From NCBI GenBank assembly GCA_012842105.1, contig DUTL01000159.1, positions 1 to 34,932 of the forward strand: a DNA stretch of 34,932 bases. The letters run 5' to 3'. Shown piece after piece: positions 1-10,013 of the stretch. Each line of letters begins with the position of its first letter. The stretch's first letter is position 1. Under the pieces are notes generated by a model. It had not been told where the DNA came from. It did not search any database and was given only the letters and a program-made list of their open reading frames with translations. The DNA comes from Candidatus Fermentithermobacillaceae bacterium (GTDB lineage Bacteria > Bacillota > Sulfobacillia > Fermentithermobacillales > Fermentithermobacillaceae). The position numbers and the translations under genes are program-made.

Positions 1-182
1 ATAACAGCAGGAAGGCACCGTTGTATGCTCTCCACGCCAGCCCTGTGCCCTTCAGAACGTTTAAGCCCTTGTTTCTGAGCCCAACGCCCGTTACCGTCCA
101 TTATGATCCCCAAATGAACCGGAATGTCTCCTGCACGCGCCTCTGCGAACCAGTGCTCCTCGCTTTGAGTTGTTGCACTCAC
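1..182 (-). CDS. uppS: Undecaprenyl diphosphate synthase (isoprenyl transferase), N-terminal part, truncated by window edge
   Basis: Minus-strand translation from a GTG at 182 (GTGA overlap with the frr stop): [52 protein letters not shown]; the [13 protein letters not shown] motif is diagnostic. Not in the ORF track. Confidence 0.93.
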   Translation of the reverse strand, partial: MSATTQSEEHWFAEARAGDIPVHLGIIMDGNGRWAQKQGLKRSEGHRAGVESIQRCLPAV

Positions 183-757
183 ACTTCCATTACCTCTGCC
201 TCTTTTGTAGACGTAATCTCGTCTACAAGTTTTATGTATTCATCGGTAAGTTTTTGCACCCTGTCCTGGATTCGCCTGGACAAATCTTCAGAAATCTCCC
301 TGTCTTTCTCTGCTTGTTTGATTTCGTCCATGGCTGAACGCCTTATGTTACGGATAAGCACTTTTTGAGCCTCGGAATCTTTTCTCAGAGTCTTTATGAG
401 TTCCCGGCGCCTGTCACCTGACAAAGGCGGAATTGTGACCCTTACTACACTGCCGTCGTTAACAGGCATTGCACCCAGGTCTGATTTCTGAATGGCCTTC
501 TCTATGTTCACGACAAGGTTCTTATCCCAGGGCTGAACAACAAGAGTCCTTGGAGGGGAGACTCCTATAGATGCCACCTGGTTTATTGGTGTGGGAATCC
601 CATAGTAATCAACTACTACCCTCTCCAAGAGCAAAGGCGTAGCGCGCCCTGCCCTCAATGAGGCCAGATCTCTTTTGTATGTCTCAATCACATTCTTCAT
701 TTTGCCTTCCACTTGGGTCATCAGGGTTTTCTGGTCCATGTCATTCCCTCCCCACAA
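179..757 (-). CDS. frr: Ribosome recycling factor
   Basis: [30 protein letters not shown]...[18 protein letters not shown]; located between pyrH and uppS. Confidence 0.98.
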   Translation of the reverse strand: MWGGNDMDQKTLMTQVEGKMKNVIETYKRDLASLRAGRATPLLLERVVVDYYGIPTPINQVASIGVSPPRTLVVQPWDKNLVVNIEKAIQKSDLGAMPVNDGSVVRVTIPPLSGDRRRELIKTLRKDSEAQKVLIRNIRRSAMDEIKQAEKDREISEDLSRRIQDRVQKLTDEYIKLVDEITSTKEAEVMEV

Positions 758-1481
758 TCGTTCCGACTTTCTCTCCCATTACGGCCCTCTCTATGTTACC
801 ATATACATCCAGGTCAAATACAATGAGGGGTATGCCGTTATCCATACATAGGGTGGTAGCGGTAGCATCCATAACCCGGAGCCTCCTGTTGATTACTTCA
901 AGGTAATCCAACTGTTCAAACTTCCTGGCATCCGGATTTACGTTCGGATCAGAATCGTAGACACCGTCTGTACCCTGCTTCCCCATAAGGATCGCTTCGG
1001 CGCCGATTTCGGCGGCCCTGAGCGCAGCGGTTGTATCAGTTGAAAAATAGGGGTTGCCTGAGCCTGCGCCAAATATTACGATCCTTCCGTTTTTAAGGTG
1101 ATGAATAGCTTTGCGCCTGATGTAAGGTTCGGCTACTTCCCTCATATCAATTGCCGTCATAAGCCTGGTATCCAGCCCCAGTTTCTCCAATCTCTCCTGG
1201 AGAGCCATACAGTTGATTACAGTGGCAAGCATCCCCATATAATCCGAAGTGGCCCTATCCATTCCTTCCTCTTCACCTCTGGCTCCTCGCCAAAAGTTGC
1301 CGCCTCCAACCACTATTGACATTTCCACGCCCATTGCGGATACGTCCCGTATCTGGCTGGCAATCGAATCCACAACGTCGAGGTCCAGCCCAAAACCTGT
1401 AGGGCCCGCAAATGCTTCTCCTGAAAGCTTAAGTATGACTCTCCGGTACTTTTTCTGCGAGCAGTTTTTAGCCTGTTTCAC
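741..1481 (-). CDS. pyrH: UMP kinase
   Basis: [14 protein letters not shown]...[11 protein letters not shown]...[21 protein letters not shown]. The GTG start at 1481 is preferred because it clears tsf; the track start at 1517 overlaps tsf by 29 nt. Confidence 0.96.
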   Translation of the reverse strand: MKQAKNCSQKKYRRVILKLSGEAFAGPTGFGLDLDVVDSIASQIRDVSAMGVEMSIVVGGGNFWRGARGEEEGMDRATSDYMGMLATVINCMALQERLEKLGLDTRLMTAIDMREVAEPYIRRKAIHHLKNGRIVIFGAGSGNPYFSTDTTAALRAAEIGAEAILMGKQGTDGVYDSDPNVNPDARKFEQLDYLEVINRRLRVMDATATTLCMDNGIPLIVFDLDVYGNIERAVMGEKVGTIVGRE

Positions 1482-1488
1482 GAAATCC

Positions 1489-2088
1489 TCACTGTCCTCC
1501 CAGTTCGAAGCGGGCAAAACGCCCTACAACGATGTTTTCCCCCAACAGAGCAATTGTCTCGTTCACAAGATCAGCAACTGTCTTGGATTCGTCTTTGACA
1601 AAAGGCTGGTTCATTAAACAGATTCTCTCGTAAAACTTGGACATCCTGCCTTCGACAATCCTGTCCAGCACAGCCTCGGGCCTGCCCTCAGTTTTGGCTT
1701 TTTCCTTCTCAATACTGATTTCATGGTCAATAAGCTCTTGCGGAACTTGATCTTTGGAAATGTACTGGGGATTGGCCATAGCAATATGCATGGCAATACT
1801 CTTTGCCAAATCCTGGAACTGATCGGTCCGGGCGACGAAATCAGTTTCACACTTGAGCTCAAAAAGAACCCCAACCCGGTGGTTATGATGAATATATGAA
1901 ACCACCCTGCCTTCTTCAGCTGCACGGCTTGCTTTCTTCGCGGCCTGGGCCAGCCCCTTCTTTCTCAGCAGATCAATTGACTTCTCCATGTTCCCGCCGG
2001 TTTCTTCAAGCGCCCGCTTGCAGTCCATCATGCCCGCACCTGTTCTCGCACGCAGCTCTTTGATCATGTCAACAGTTATCTCAGCCAT
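1489..2088 (-). CDS. tsf: Elongation factor Ts (short form)
   Basis: [42 protein letters not shown]. Confidence 0.98.
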   Translation of the reverse strand: MAEITVDMIKELRARTGAGMMDCKRALEETGGNMEKSIDLLRKKGLAQAAKKASRAAEEGRVVSYIHHNHRVGVLFELKCETDFVARTDQFQDLAKSIAMHIAMANPQYISKDQVPQELIDHEISIEKEKAKTEGRPEAVLDRIVEGRMSKFYERICLMNQPFVKDESKTVADLVNETIALLGENIVVGRFARFELGGQ

Positions 2089-2094
2089 ATGAAA

Positions 2095-2796
2095 TCACTC
2101 TCCTTGCACCTGGACTCCTTGCTTTCCTTCAAGTATTGCATCAGCCATCTTGGAACATATGAGCCTTACAGAACGAATGGCGTCATCATTCCCTGGAATT
2201 ACGTAGTCTACTTCGTCAGGATCACAGTTCGTGTCGACGATAGCTACCACAGGAATGCCGAGGCGCCTTGCCTCAAGAGTCGCAATCCTTTCTTTCCTGG
2301 GATCCACAACAAAGAGGGCATCCGGCAGCTCCCGCATTCCCTTAATTCCGCTGAAATGCTTCTCCAGCCTTTCTTTCTCTTTGAGCAAGACAGCAACCTC
2401 TTTCTTGGGAAGCCTTTCAAAATAGCCGGTATTCTCCCATTCTTCAAGTTCCAAGAGCTTTTCAATTCGTTTTCGAATGGTGCTGAAGTTGGTCAGGGTA
2501 CCTCCTAACCACCTCTGGTTTACATAGAACTCTCCGCATCTGGTTGCTTCGTTTTCCACAGCTTCCTGAGCTTGCTTTTTGGTGCCGACAAACAAAATAC
2601 GGCCTCTATCCATAGATGTGCCCCTTAGAAAATCATAAGCTTCTTCTATCATACGGACGGTTTTCTGCAGATCAATAATGTAGATGCCATTACGTTCGAT
2701 GAAAATATAAGGCTTCATCTTGGGGTTCCAGCGGCGCGTCTGGTGGCCGAAATGCACGCCTGCTTCAAGTAGTTGTTTCATAGAAACGACTGACAA
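2095..2796 (-). CDS. rpsB: 30S ribosomal protein S2
   Basis: [49 protein letters not shown] start at 2796 (LSVVSMKQ) fits the family; the track start is at 2808. Confidence 0.97.
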   Translation of the reverse strand: MSVVSMKQLLEAGVHFGHQTRRWNPKMKPYIFIERNGIYIIDLQKTVRMIEEAYDFLRGTSMDRGRILFVGTKKQAQEAVENEATRCGEFYVNQRWLGGTLTNFSTIRKRIEKLLELEEWENTGYFERLPKKEVAVLLKEKERLEKHFSGIKGMRELPDALFVVDPRKERIATLEARRLGIPVVAIVDTNCDPDEVDYVIPGNDDAIRSVRLICSKMADAILEGKQGVQVQGE

Positions 2797-2810
2797 TATG
2801 ATATACACCT

Positions 2811-2878
2811 CCGTGGTTTATCCGCCGCCATCACCAGGGGGCTCCCTTCAGAGTAAGCACCACGGTACTATGATGGCG
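2811..2878 (-). promoter_or_regulatory. Candidate structured rpsB leader (interleaved helices, pseudoknot)
   Basis: In the minus-strand RNA, CGCCATCA (2871-2878) pairs with TGATGGCG (2826-2833), and CCGTGGT (2859-2865) pairs with ACCACGG (2811-2817). The helices interleave, and the last arm abuts the GGAGG Shine-Dalgarno. Confidence 0.6.
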
Positions 2879-2902
2879 TGTGTGTTGGTTTTAACCTCAC
2901 GT

Positions 2903-2911
2903 AGTATATCA
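2903..2911 (-). promoter_or_regulatory. Candidate extended -10 promoter for rpsB
   Basis: Minus strand TGATATACT (TGn-TATACT) at 2903-2911, about 25 nt upstream of the structured leader; the -35 is weak. Confidence 0.4.
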
Positions 2912-2923
2912 CATTCTAATAAA

Positions 2924-3244
2924 CTATGCTCCGCGTATATCTATGATCTGCCCCTTTGAAGGATGAGGAGATTCCTTCCTGTTCCCTTCCTCGTCTCCAC
3001 GTTGGCCTTTGCCAGGTAAACTACCGCCGGCAGAGCCATGGCTGTCCTGGGAACCATTGCCTATTTTCGCCTTTTCAGTTTTGTGGCTCTGGGGTACGCT
3101 CCGGGCCTTCTCAGCTACTTCTTTAGAAAATGACACAGACTGCAATTGTGATTGGGTTTCCCCTTGCCTCGCAGCGGTGTCTGCCAATTTGGCTACATCA
3201 GGCGATCTTGGCAAGCCTGTCACAGCGTCAATTGGTTTCATCAA
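2924..3244 (-). CDS. Uncharacterised small hydrophilic protein downstream of fapA
   Basis: 106-aa ORF overlapping the fapA 3' end by 17 nt; Gln/Ser/Lys/Gly-rich, ending GQIIDIRGA; no recognised domain. Confidence 0.6.
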   Translation of the reverse strand: MMKPIDAVTGLPRSPDVAKLADTAARQGETQSQLQSVSFSKEVAEKARSVPQSHKTEKAKIGNGSQDSHGSAGGSLPGKGQRGDEEGNRKESPHPSKGQIIDIRGA

Positions 3245-4577
3245 GTTTCACTCCAATATTTACGTTTCGTTCAGGAGACTCAAAACGTATCTCATTCAAA
3301 CCAACTAGCACCTTGGCTCCCGGCAGCACATATTGCGCGGAAAAGTACCCTTGCTGTGACCTGTCGATTGCATCTTTCACAGTTGACAACATGTGGTTGA
3401 GCTCCTCTTCCCTATCTTCGTAATGCCTGCTCATTCTTTGAAGCCGCAGATTGTCAAACTGAAGCCGGTTCTCGCTTGTACGGCGGAGGCCAGCGTGCTT
3501 AATCCTCTGTATCTCTCCCCTGACTGCTATTACTTCCTTCTGTATTTTTTCGTATTTCCTGCGCAATTTAGGGCTGGCTCCGATTTCAAATACAGTGGGG
3601 ATACCCATGGCCGAGCCTATAGAATGTGCGGATACTCCCGATTTGGCAATTGCCAGCCCCCCAACAATTCGCCCGCTGTCCTGGCTGACTATGAGAGATT
3701 GCTCTGTTTCCACAATGCTGTGCATTACAGAGTCTGAAATAAGGATATTTCCGAAAGCCCGTACCACTGAATTCTCGCAATACCTGGCAGATATGCTCCC
3801 TCCAGATTCTACGGTTTCGCCGGGAGCAATTATCCCGCCTTTGACAGTAATATTGCCCGCACAGGTGGCAGAACCGTATAAATTGCCTGAAATCGACAGC
3901 GAACCCCAGGAGGATACCCTGAACCCCTGAAGGACATCGCCTTTTATCATAAAGTCTCCCGGAAATGCTATATCGCCTGTCTCAGGGCCGATATCCCCGC
4001 TTATTGCAATGGAGCACAGCACTCCGGGCTTCCGCTTTTCTACGTATGGAATGCCTGGCCTTGTTGCCAGCGCATATTTTCCATCTTTCGATACAATAGC
4101 GTTGTCACCACATTTGATTACCGGCCCATTGGCAAAATAAGGAACCTTCTCACCGGTGACAGTAATACCGAAACTGCATTTTTCAAGGTTTCGTACAAAG
4201 GCCAGGGTGCCCCCTTCCCGTACGCTCCCCCTGGACGATATTTTTCTCCACTCCTCCCTGAACCCTGGCCCGGCAGCAAATGTATCAGGAGGTTTCCCCT
4301 TTGAGTGGCCAAAGTTAAACACCAGCCTGGGCCTTACCGAATCTTTGGCCATGGACCCGTGGTGAGGCGGAAGCCCCCAGGCTATCTGGCAAGGTTGATT
4401 CCTGCTACCTGAAATACACGTGCGAATTGCGGCATCAGAAATTCCAAATACAATGCCTCTGGCATGCAAAGCTTGCCTGATTTTGCTTAACTGCCAGTTA
4501 CCTCCCTCTGGAAGAATCAAGAAAGCAGACATCCTATCACCGGATATTGATATTTCCATACGTTTTGCATCTTCCAT
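3228..4577 (-). CDS. DUF342 / FapA family flagellar assembly protein A
   Basis: Polymer-forming beta-repeat region (ISGDIGPETGDIAFPGDFMIKGDVLQGFRVSSWGSLSISGNLYGSATCAGNITVKGGI...) and a C-terminal coiled coil; adjacent to the sigma factor gene. Confidence 0.85.
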   Translation of the reverse strand: MEDAKRMEISISGDRMSAFLILPEGGNWQLSKIRQALHARGIVFGISDAAIRTCISGSRNQPCQIAWGLPPHHGSMAKDSVRPRLVFNFGHSKGKPPDTFAAGPGFREEWRKISSRGSVREGGTLAFVRNLEKCSFGITVTGEKVPYFANGPVIKCGDNAIVSKDGKYALATRPGIPYVEKRKPGVLCSIAISGDIGPETGDIAFPGDFMIKGDVLQGFRVSSWGSLSISGNLYGSATCAGNITVKGGIIAPGETVESGGSISARYCENSVVRAFGNILISDSVMHSIVETEQSLIVSQDSGRIVGGLAIAKSGVSAHSIGSAMGIPTVFEIGASPKLRRKYEKIQKEVIAVRGEIQRIKHAGLRRTSENRLQFDNLRLQRMSRHYEDREEELNHMLSTVKDAIDRSQQGYFSAQYVLPGAKVLVGLNEIRFESPERNVNIGVKLDETN

Positions 4578-4599
4578 TTTGAAGCCTCCGCTTTAAAAC

Positions 4600-5385
4600 C
4601 TAATCCATATTGCCGGTGGAAAACACACCTCTGAGCCTGGCTACTGCCTTTGTATGTAGCTGGGATATCCTGGAAGGAGATACCTTCATTATTTTTGCAA
4701 TTTCTTTCACCGTAAGCCCCTCGTAATAGTACAGAGTGACCACCAACCTCTCACGCTCAGGCAATCTCGCAATGGCCCTTGCAAGAGACTCTTTTCTCAA
4801 TGTCCACTCTGTTTCATCAAGGGGGTCACGAGCTTTGTCATCTCTTATCTCAGGAGAACGAAAAGCACCTTCAGCATCTTCTGGCCTGCACCAGATGTCT
4901 TCCAGAGACAAAATTGCCGATGACGCCATATCCTGGATGCGCTTGTTGTAATCCTGGGCTGATATGCCTAGTTCAGCAGCTACTTCGGCGTCTGTGACGG
5001 ACCGCCCCAGGCGGTTTTCAAGGTATCTTATTATCTCTTCGATGCGCCTATTTCTGTGGCGCACTGAAACAGGTACCCAATCCATTGAACGGAGCCCATC
5101 TATCATAGAACCCCTGATCCTGGCAATGGCATATGTCTCAAACTTAACTCCTCGTTGCGGGTCAAACCTTTCCATTGCGTCTAGCAGCCCGAGGCTGCCG
5201 TAACCTATAAGGTCTCCCTCTTCCACGTTCCTGGGCAGGTTTATTGATACCCTGCCTGCAACATACTTCACCAGGGGCGCATAATGGGTTATAAGCGCAT
5301 CCCTGGCATGCTTGTCCTGTAAAGCTTTATAATCGCGCCAAAGGGCATCAAGGTTTTCCAATTCGATCTTATTTGTCTTTCCCAT
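4600..5385 (-). CDS. sigD: Flagellar/motility sigma factor, FliA/WhiG/SigD family
   Basis: LVKYVAGRVSINLPRNVEEGDLIGYGSLGLLDAMERFDPQRGVKFETYAIARIRGSMIDGLRSMDWVPVSVR... and C-terminal LTVKEIAKIMKVSPSRISQLHTKAVARLR. Confidence 0.95.
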   Translation of the reverse strand: MGKTNKIELENLDALWRDYKALQDKHARDALITHYAPLVKYVAGRVSINLPRNVEEGDLIGYGSLGLLDAMERFDPQRGVKFETYAIARIRGSMIDGLRSMDWVPVSVRHRNRRIEEIIRYLENRLGRSVTDAEVAAELGISAQDYNKRIQDMASSAILSLEDIWCRPEDAEGAFRSPEIRDDKARDPLDETEWTLRKESLARAIARLPERERLVVTLYYYEGLTVKEIAKIMKVSPSRISQLHTKAVARLRGVFSTGNMD

Positions 5386-5764
5386 GGCGATTCTCCAATC
5401 CGTCGTTTAGGACAGTCTTTGCTATCTTGTCCCTATCTTGAGGGGCCACTGAAACGAAACTAATGCCCGCTACATTAGATGAGCCCCGGTAATCAAGAAT
5501 CCTCACAACCCTGGCAATACCGAAAACAGGGCCTCCCGGCATCACCAGCTCAAACTCTAGAAGATCCCCCGGCGTAAGTTTCTCATACCCTTTCCCATGC
5601 CCTACAGAGATAGCAGCCCCTCCTGCTGAGAGGTTAAGCGTCACCGAACGCTGCCACTCGTCGCTCTTGGCGGCTTGAACTCTGCGAATTTTCCTGTACC
5701 AAAGAGCGTAATTGGAATCGCTCCGGAAATCGTACCTCTTTTGTCTAGACTCATGCTCAGTCAA
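5369..5764 (-). CDS. PilZ domain protein (predicted c-di-GMP binding)
   Basis: RxxxR-type motif KRYDFR followed by a NxSxxG-type motif NLSAGGAAI and a PilZ-like beta-barrel pattern; sits between flhA and sigD. Confidence 0.75.
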   Translation of the reverse strand: MTEHESRQKRYDFRSDSNYALWYRKIRRVQAAKSDEWQRSVTLNLSAGGAAISVGHGKGYEKLTPGDLLEFELVMPGGPVFGIARVVRILDYRGSSNVAGISFVSVAPQDRDKIAKTVLNDGLENRHGKDK

Positions 5765-7805
5765 CGCTAATCACCTTAACCGCTTCAATATTGGCCCGGT
5801 AATCCAACTCCTCATAAGCCACTACATGAACTTCAGGCACAACCCTCGATGCAATTTCATACATTTGTCCGCGACAGGCGGCCGATGTGAGAAGAACGGG
5901 CCTGGGAGCCTTTGAAGCAACCTCGTTCATACCACGGGATATTGCTTGCATGATTTGCGTGAGCCTTTCTGCCGGAAGGGCAACATAAGAACCCCTGTCA
6001 CTTGGCCTGGTAGCTTCAAGCAATTCTTGTTCCAATGCCGGATCCAATGTAGCCACAGGGAAAGGCCCTTTATCAAGCCCTATGGTTGACGTAATAAGCC
6101 TGGAAAGGCTTTCCCTGGCCCGCATGGTAAGGTAGCCAGAATCCTTTGATATCTTTGCTGAATCAGCCACGCTTTCCATTATCGTGACAAGGTCTCTGAT
6201 GGGCACTCCTTCTCTTAGAAGGTTCTGAAGCACCTTTTGAACATCGCCGACAGTTACGAGGTCGGGAATAGCTTCTTCAACACATGATGCATCTTCCGCT
6301 TTGACCAGTTCTATAAGCCGGTGTGTTTCCTGCCGCGTTAGCAGCAAGTGAGCATTCTTTCTGAGCACCTCAGTAAGGTGGGTAGCCAACACAGCGGAAG
6401 ATTCAATAACTGTGTATCCTCGTGTTTCCGCTTCTTCCCTTTGGCCTGTTGTTATCCAGACAACGTCCAGGCCGAAGGCGGGCTCTTTCCCTGGAATACC
6501 CTGCAACTCCGCATCCGAAGGCGTTCCCTCAATAGCCATGAACCTGTCAGGGTATATCTCTCCGGAGCCAATTTCCACGCCCCTTAAGTTGATGCGATAT
6601 TCATTAGGGCCTAACCCGGCGAAATTGTCCCTGACTCTAACAACAGGAATAACCACCCCCAGTTCAGACGCAAGCTGCCTTCTGACCATAACAATCCTGT
6701 CCATCAGGTCACCACCCTGGGAGGGATCTGCAATAGGCAGCAAAGCAAGCCCGAATTCAATCTCAAGAGGATCCACCTTGATGAGGCTTGACGCCGCTTC
6801 CGGCCGTTTTTGCTCTTCAAGCTCCCTTCTATAAGCTTCCTCTCTTGCCTCGCCTTCACGGGAAACCTGCGCTTCACCCGCAGATTTGCTGAGAAACAGC
6901 CAAACTGCTCCGAGCCCCATGAATGAAACCTTGGGCAGCCCGGGTACAAGCCCCAGGATAACAAGGGCCCAGCCCGTCATCGCAAGCACCCTGGGTGACG
7001 CGGCAATCTGGCTGAAAACATCAGCGCTCAGATTCTCCCTGGAAGCGCTGCGGGTAACAATAATCCCCGTGGCCGTAGAAATGATGAGTGCAGGCAACTG
7101 GCTTACCAGGCCGTCTCCTACAGTGAGCAGCGCATATTTGTGCCAGGCCTCAGCCGCCGGTAGCCCGTGTTGCAACATACCAACTCCAAACCCGCCCAAA
7201 AGGTTAACTGCAGTAATTATGAGCCCTGCTATGGCGTCGCCCTTGACAAACTTGGAAGCGCCGTCCATGGCCCCGTAGAAGTCAGCTTCTTGTTCTACGG
7301 CTCTCCTCCGTTCCCGGGCCTCTTCTTCGGTTACAAGGCCTGCATTGAGATCTGCATCAATTGACATCTGCTTCCCAGGCATGGCATCAAGGGTAAACCT
7401 TGCAGCCACCTCTGCAACCCTTTCAGCTCCACGTGTAATAACTACAAACTGGATGATTACAAGAATCACAAAAACCACAAGCCCTACGACCTCATTGCCG
7501 CCAACCACAAATTGCCCGAAAGCTTGAATTATGCGGCCTGCCTCGTATTTCAGCAAAATCAGCCTGGTTGATGATACGTTAATGGCCAGGCGGAACAAAG
7601 TCATTATGAGCAACAAAGACGGGAAAACCGAAAAGTCAAGGGGCTCCTTTGTATACATGGTAAGCAGAAGTATGACTATTGCCAGGCTGAAATTGACTGC
7701 AATTAGAATATCCAGCGCTACTGCCGGGAGTGGCACTACCATCATTGCCACTATCAGCACCACAAATATAGATACAAGACTGCTACCTGCCTTACCAAAC
7801 ATCAA
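5757..7805 (-). CDS. flhA: Flagellar export gate protein FlhA
   Basis: PLPAVALDILIAVNFSLAIVILLLTMYTKEPLDFSVFPSLLLIMTLFRLAINVSSTRLIL...; ATGA overlap with flhB. Confidence 0.98.
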   Translation of the reverse strand: MMFGKAGSSLVSIFVVLIVAMMVVPLPAVALDILIAVNFSLAIVILLLTMYTKEPLDFSVFPSLLLIMTLFRLAINVSSTRLILLKYEAGRIIQAFGQFVVGGNEVVGLVVFVILVIIQFVVITRGAERVAEVAARFTLDAMPGKQMSIDADLNAGLVTEEEARERRRAVEQEADFYGAMDGASKFVKGDAIAGLIITAVNLLGGFGVGMLQHGLPAAEAWHKYALLTVGDGLVSQLPALIISTATGIIVTRSASRENLSADVFSQIAASPRVLAMTGWALVILGLVPGLPKVSFMGLGAVWLFLSKSAGEAQVSREGEAREEAYRRELEEQKRPEAASSLIKVDPLEIEFGLALLPIADPSQGGDLMDRIVMVRRQLASELGVVIPVVRVRDNFAGLGPNEYRINLRGVEIGSGEIYPDRFMAIEGTPSDAELQGIPGKEPAFGLDVVWITTGQREEAETRGYTVIESSAVLATHLTEVLRKNAHLLLTRQETHRLIELVKAEDASCVEEAIPDLVTVGDVQKVLQNLLREGVPIRDLVTIMESVADSAKISKDSGYLTMRARESLSRLITSTIGLDKGPFPVATLDPALEQELLEATRPSDRGSYVALPAERLTQIMQAISRGMNEVASKAPRPVLLTSAACRGQMYEIASRVVPEVHVVAYEELDYRANIEAVKVISVD

Positions 7806-8902
7806 GTTCCCTCCATAGGCATCATGCCGGATAATCGATATACATAAGCCAAAACCTGCGCTACAGCCTGGTACAATTCTTCAGGGATCATCTCCCCTAT
7901 ATCAACTGCATGGTAAAGCGCCTGGGCAAGAGGAGGGTCCTCAAAAACATACACCCTGTTTTCTTCTGCAATGGCCCGTATTCTTAAAGCCAGTTCATTA
8001 AGCCCCTTTGCAACGACCTTTGGCGCCGCGTCCTCTTCCATGCTATACTTCAGCGCCACAGCATAGTGGGTGGGGTTGATCAAAACCACATCCGCAGAAG
8101 GGACATCCTGCATCATCCGCCTCATGGATATCTGCCTTTGCCTTTGGCGGATTGCCTGGCGCACCTCAGGTTTGCCTTCAGTATCCTTGATCTCTTCTTT
8201 GACTTCCTGGTAGGTCATCCTCAAGCTTTTCTCGTACTCCCACCACTGGTATACGTAATCCAGCACGCCAATGAAAATCAACAGGATACTCGAATTGACC
8301 AGTATGTTCGAGACGGACTGAGCCACTATTGAGACCGATTGTGCCAAGTCGGTAATCACGAGCGCAGACAGTTGGGGCCACACAGACTTGGCCGTGTTCC
8401 AGGCAACCAAACCAATCAGTAAGGTTTTTGCCAGTGATTTGAACAGAGCCTGCAATGATCTTCTTGAGAAGATCCGCTTAAAGCCTTCCAAGGGGTTAAG
8501 CCTGTTCACATCCGGAAGCAGCAGGCCAGGCTTTGCCATGAAACCTACTTGCAGCAATGACGTACCTACACCGAATACAACCGCTGCTGCCATAACAGGA
8601 AACCCGGCCAAAAAGAACGTTGCCATTACGTCTTTCATTGCGTTGGCTGCCCACCCAATGCCCGGAGCTCCAGAGGGCATTGACGCCCAAATCTGGGATG
8701 ATTTCTGTGCCACAACCCCCGCACTGAACTTCAGTGTGAACTTGAGGGTTAGCACGGCAAACAAGATGCTCACAGCCGATGTAAGATCCTGGCTTGAAAA
8801 TACCTGGCCCCTCTCCCTGGCAAGTTGACGCCGTCTGGGAGTTGCCGGCTGACTCTTTTCTTCAGCAAACAGCTGAAGGTCTACTTCACGGTACAAAGTC
8901 AT
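7802..8902 (-). CDS. flhB: Flagellar export switch protein FlhB
   Basis: Start re-set to ATG 8902 (MTLYREVDLQLFAEEKSQPATPRRRQLARERGQVFSS), giving an ATGA overlap with fliR; autocleavage motif NPTH present (VLINPTHYAVALKY). The track extension to 9181 overlaps fliR. Confidence 0.97.
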   Translation of the reverse strand: MTLYREVDLQLFAEEKSQPATPRRRQLARERGQVFSSQDLTSAVSILFAVLTLKFTLKFSAGVVAQKSSQIWASMPSGAPGIGWAANAMKDVMATFFLAGFPVMAAAVVFGVGTSLLQVGFMAKPGLLLPDVNRLNPLEGFKRIFSRRSLQALFKSLAKTLLIGLVAWNTAKSVWPQLSALVITDLAQSVSIVAQSVSNILVNSSILLIFIGVLDYVYQWWEYEKSLRMTYQEVKEEIKDTEGKPEVRQAIRQRQRQISMRRMMQDVPSADVVLINPTHYAVALKYSMEEDAAPKVVAKGLNELALRIRAIAEENRVYVFEDPPLAQALYHAVDIGEMIPEELYQAVAQVLAYVYRLSGMMPMEGT

Positions 8903-9666
8903 TTGCTCATAACTCCTAAAAGGCTTTGCATAAGATTCTGTATGGACAGTGCGATCTCTTTGGTAAACACTCCGTAGAAAGCAACTGAACCTGATAAAAT
9001 TCCCAGGCCCACAAGGGTCTTTATAGGAATCCCTACGACAAACACGTTTAACTGTGGCACGGTCCTGGCAATCACTCCCAAAGCGAAATCTACAATCAGC
9101 GTAGACGCCCATACAGGGCACGATAGCGCTAAAGCGATTTTCAACATCCTGCCGGCTGCCCCAAGCCCTATTTGAGCCCATTCCCTCGGAACGGCGGCAG
9201 CCCCGGCAGGCACCAATTGAAAGGATTGAAACAACGCTTTTATCAACATGTGATGGCCATTGATTCCAAGAAAGATCAGAATTATCAGCAGGTACTTAAA
9301 TATACCAAGGATTGGGGAAGATTGCCCGTAGTGGGGATCGACTACATTTGCCATTCCAAAGCCGATTTTCATGTCAACAATATGCCCGGCAGTCTCAATG
9401 GCAGCTATCATAATGGTTCCGCAAAACCCCAGAAGCAAGCCAAACCCTACCTCGCTTGAGGCAGAAGCTATAAACCCGCCCAAAGTACCGGGGGAAGGGG
9501 ACACGGGCACAACCGGCCAGAGAATGTATCCCAAAAGAAGCGATACTGTCGCCTTTATGAGCCCCGGAACGTATCTGGTACCAATAACCGGAGCCGTTAC
9601 TATAAACCCTACAGTGCGAAGGGTGATCCACAGCAACGGAAAAAGTGCCTCTAACCAAACTTCCAA
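8899..9666 (-). CDS. fliR: Flagellar biosynthesis protein FliR
   Basis: Hydrophobic protein with ...FGFGMANVVDPHYGQSSPILG..., between fliQ and flhB. Confidence 0.95.
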   Translation of the reverse strand: MEVWLEALFPLLWITLRTVGFIVTAPVIGTRYVPGLIKATVSLLLGYILWPVVPVSPSPGTLGGFIASASSEVGFGLLLGFCGTIMIAAIETAGHIVDMKIGFGMANVVDPHYGQSSPILGIFKYLLIILIFLGINGHHMLIKALFQSFQLVPAGAAAVPREWAQIGLGAAGRMLKIALALSCPVWASTLIVDFALGVIARTVPQLNVFVVGIPIKTLVGLGILSGSVAFYGVFTKEIALSIQNLMQSLLGVMSK

Positions 9667-9700
9667 TTGTCTCCCCTCCTTGGATACGAGCGTGTATCCC

Positions 9701-9967
9701 TCAAATAAGGCCTGGCAGCTGCTCTATGAGCCTCTGGGCAAAATCTACCAGAGTCTTCAACATCCACCCGCCGAAAAGCATGAGTGTCAACATAACCGCC
9801 ACTATTTTGGGCACAAAACTCAGAGTCTGGTCGTGTATCTGAGTGGTTGCCTGAAATATGGATATAAGCAGGCCCACTGCAACGGAAATCACGAGGCAGG
9901 GCATGGCTACCAGCAGTGTCACTCCCAGTGTTTCCTTTCCGATTGAAACCACTTGATCCAGTGTCAA
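9701..9967 (-). CDS. fliQ: Flagellar biosynthesis protein FliQ
   Basis: 88 aa; ...LVISVAVGLLISIFQATTQIHDQTLSFVPKIVAVMLTLMLFGGWMLKTLVDF. Confidence 0.97.
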   Translation of the reverse strand: MTLDQVVSIGKETLGVTLLVAMPCLVISVAVGLLISIFQATTQIHDQTLSFVPKIVAVMLTLMLFGGWMLKTLVDFAQRLIEQLPGLI

Positions 9968-10013
9968 CGTTACTCCTCCTAACCAAACCTGATTGTTCCC
10001 GGCAACCTAGGCC

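Noticed and set aside
21-368. Plus-strand 115-aa ORF in the track
   Set aside because: Antisense to uppS and frr, both of which have clear family motifs on the minus strand.
8903-9181. N-terminal extension of flhB in the ORF track (459 aa)
   Set aside because: The extension reads through fliR in another frame; the native FlhB start (MTLYREVDLQLFAEEKSQPATPRRR) has an ATGA overlap with fliR.
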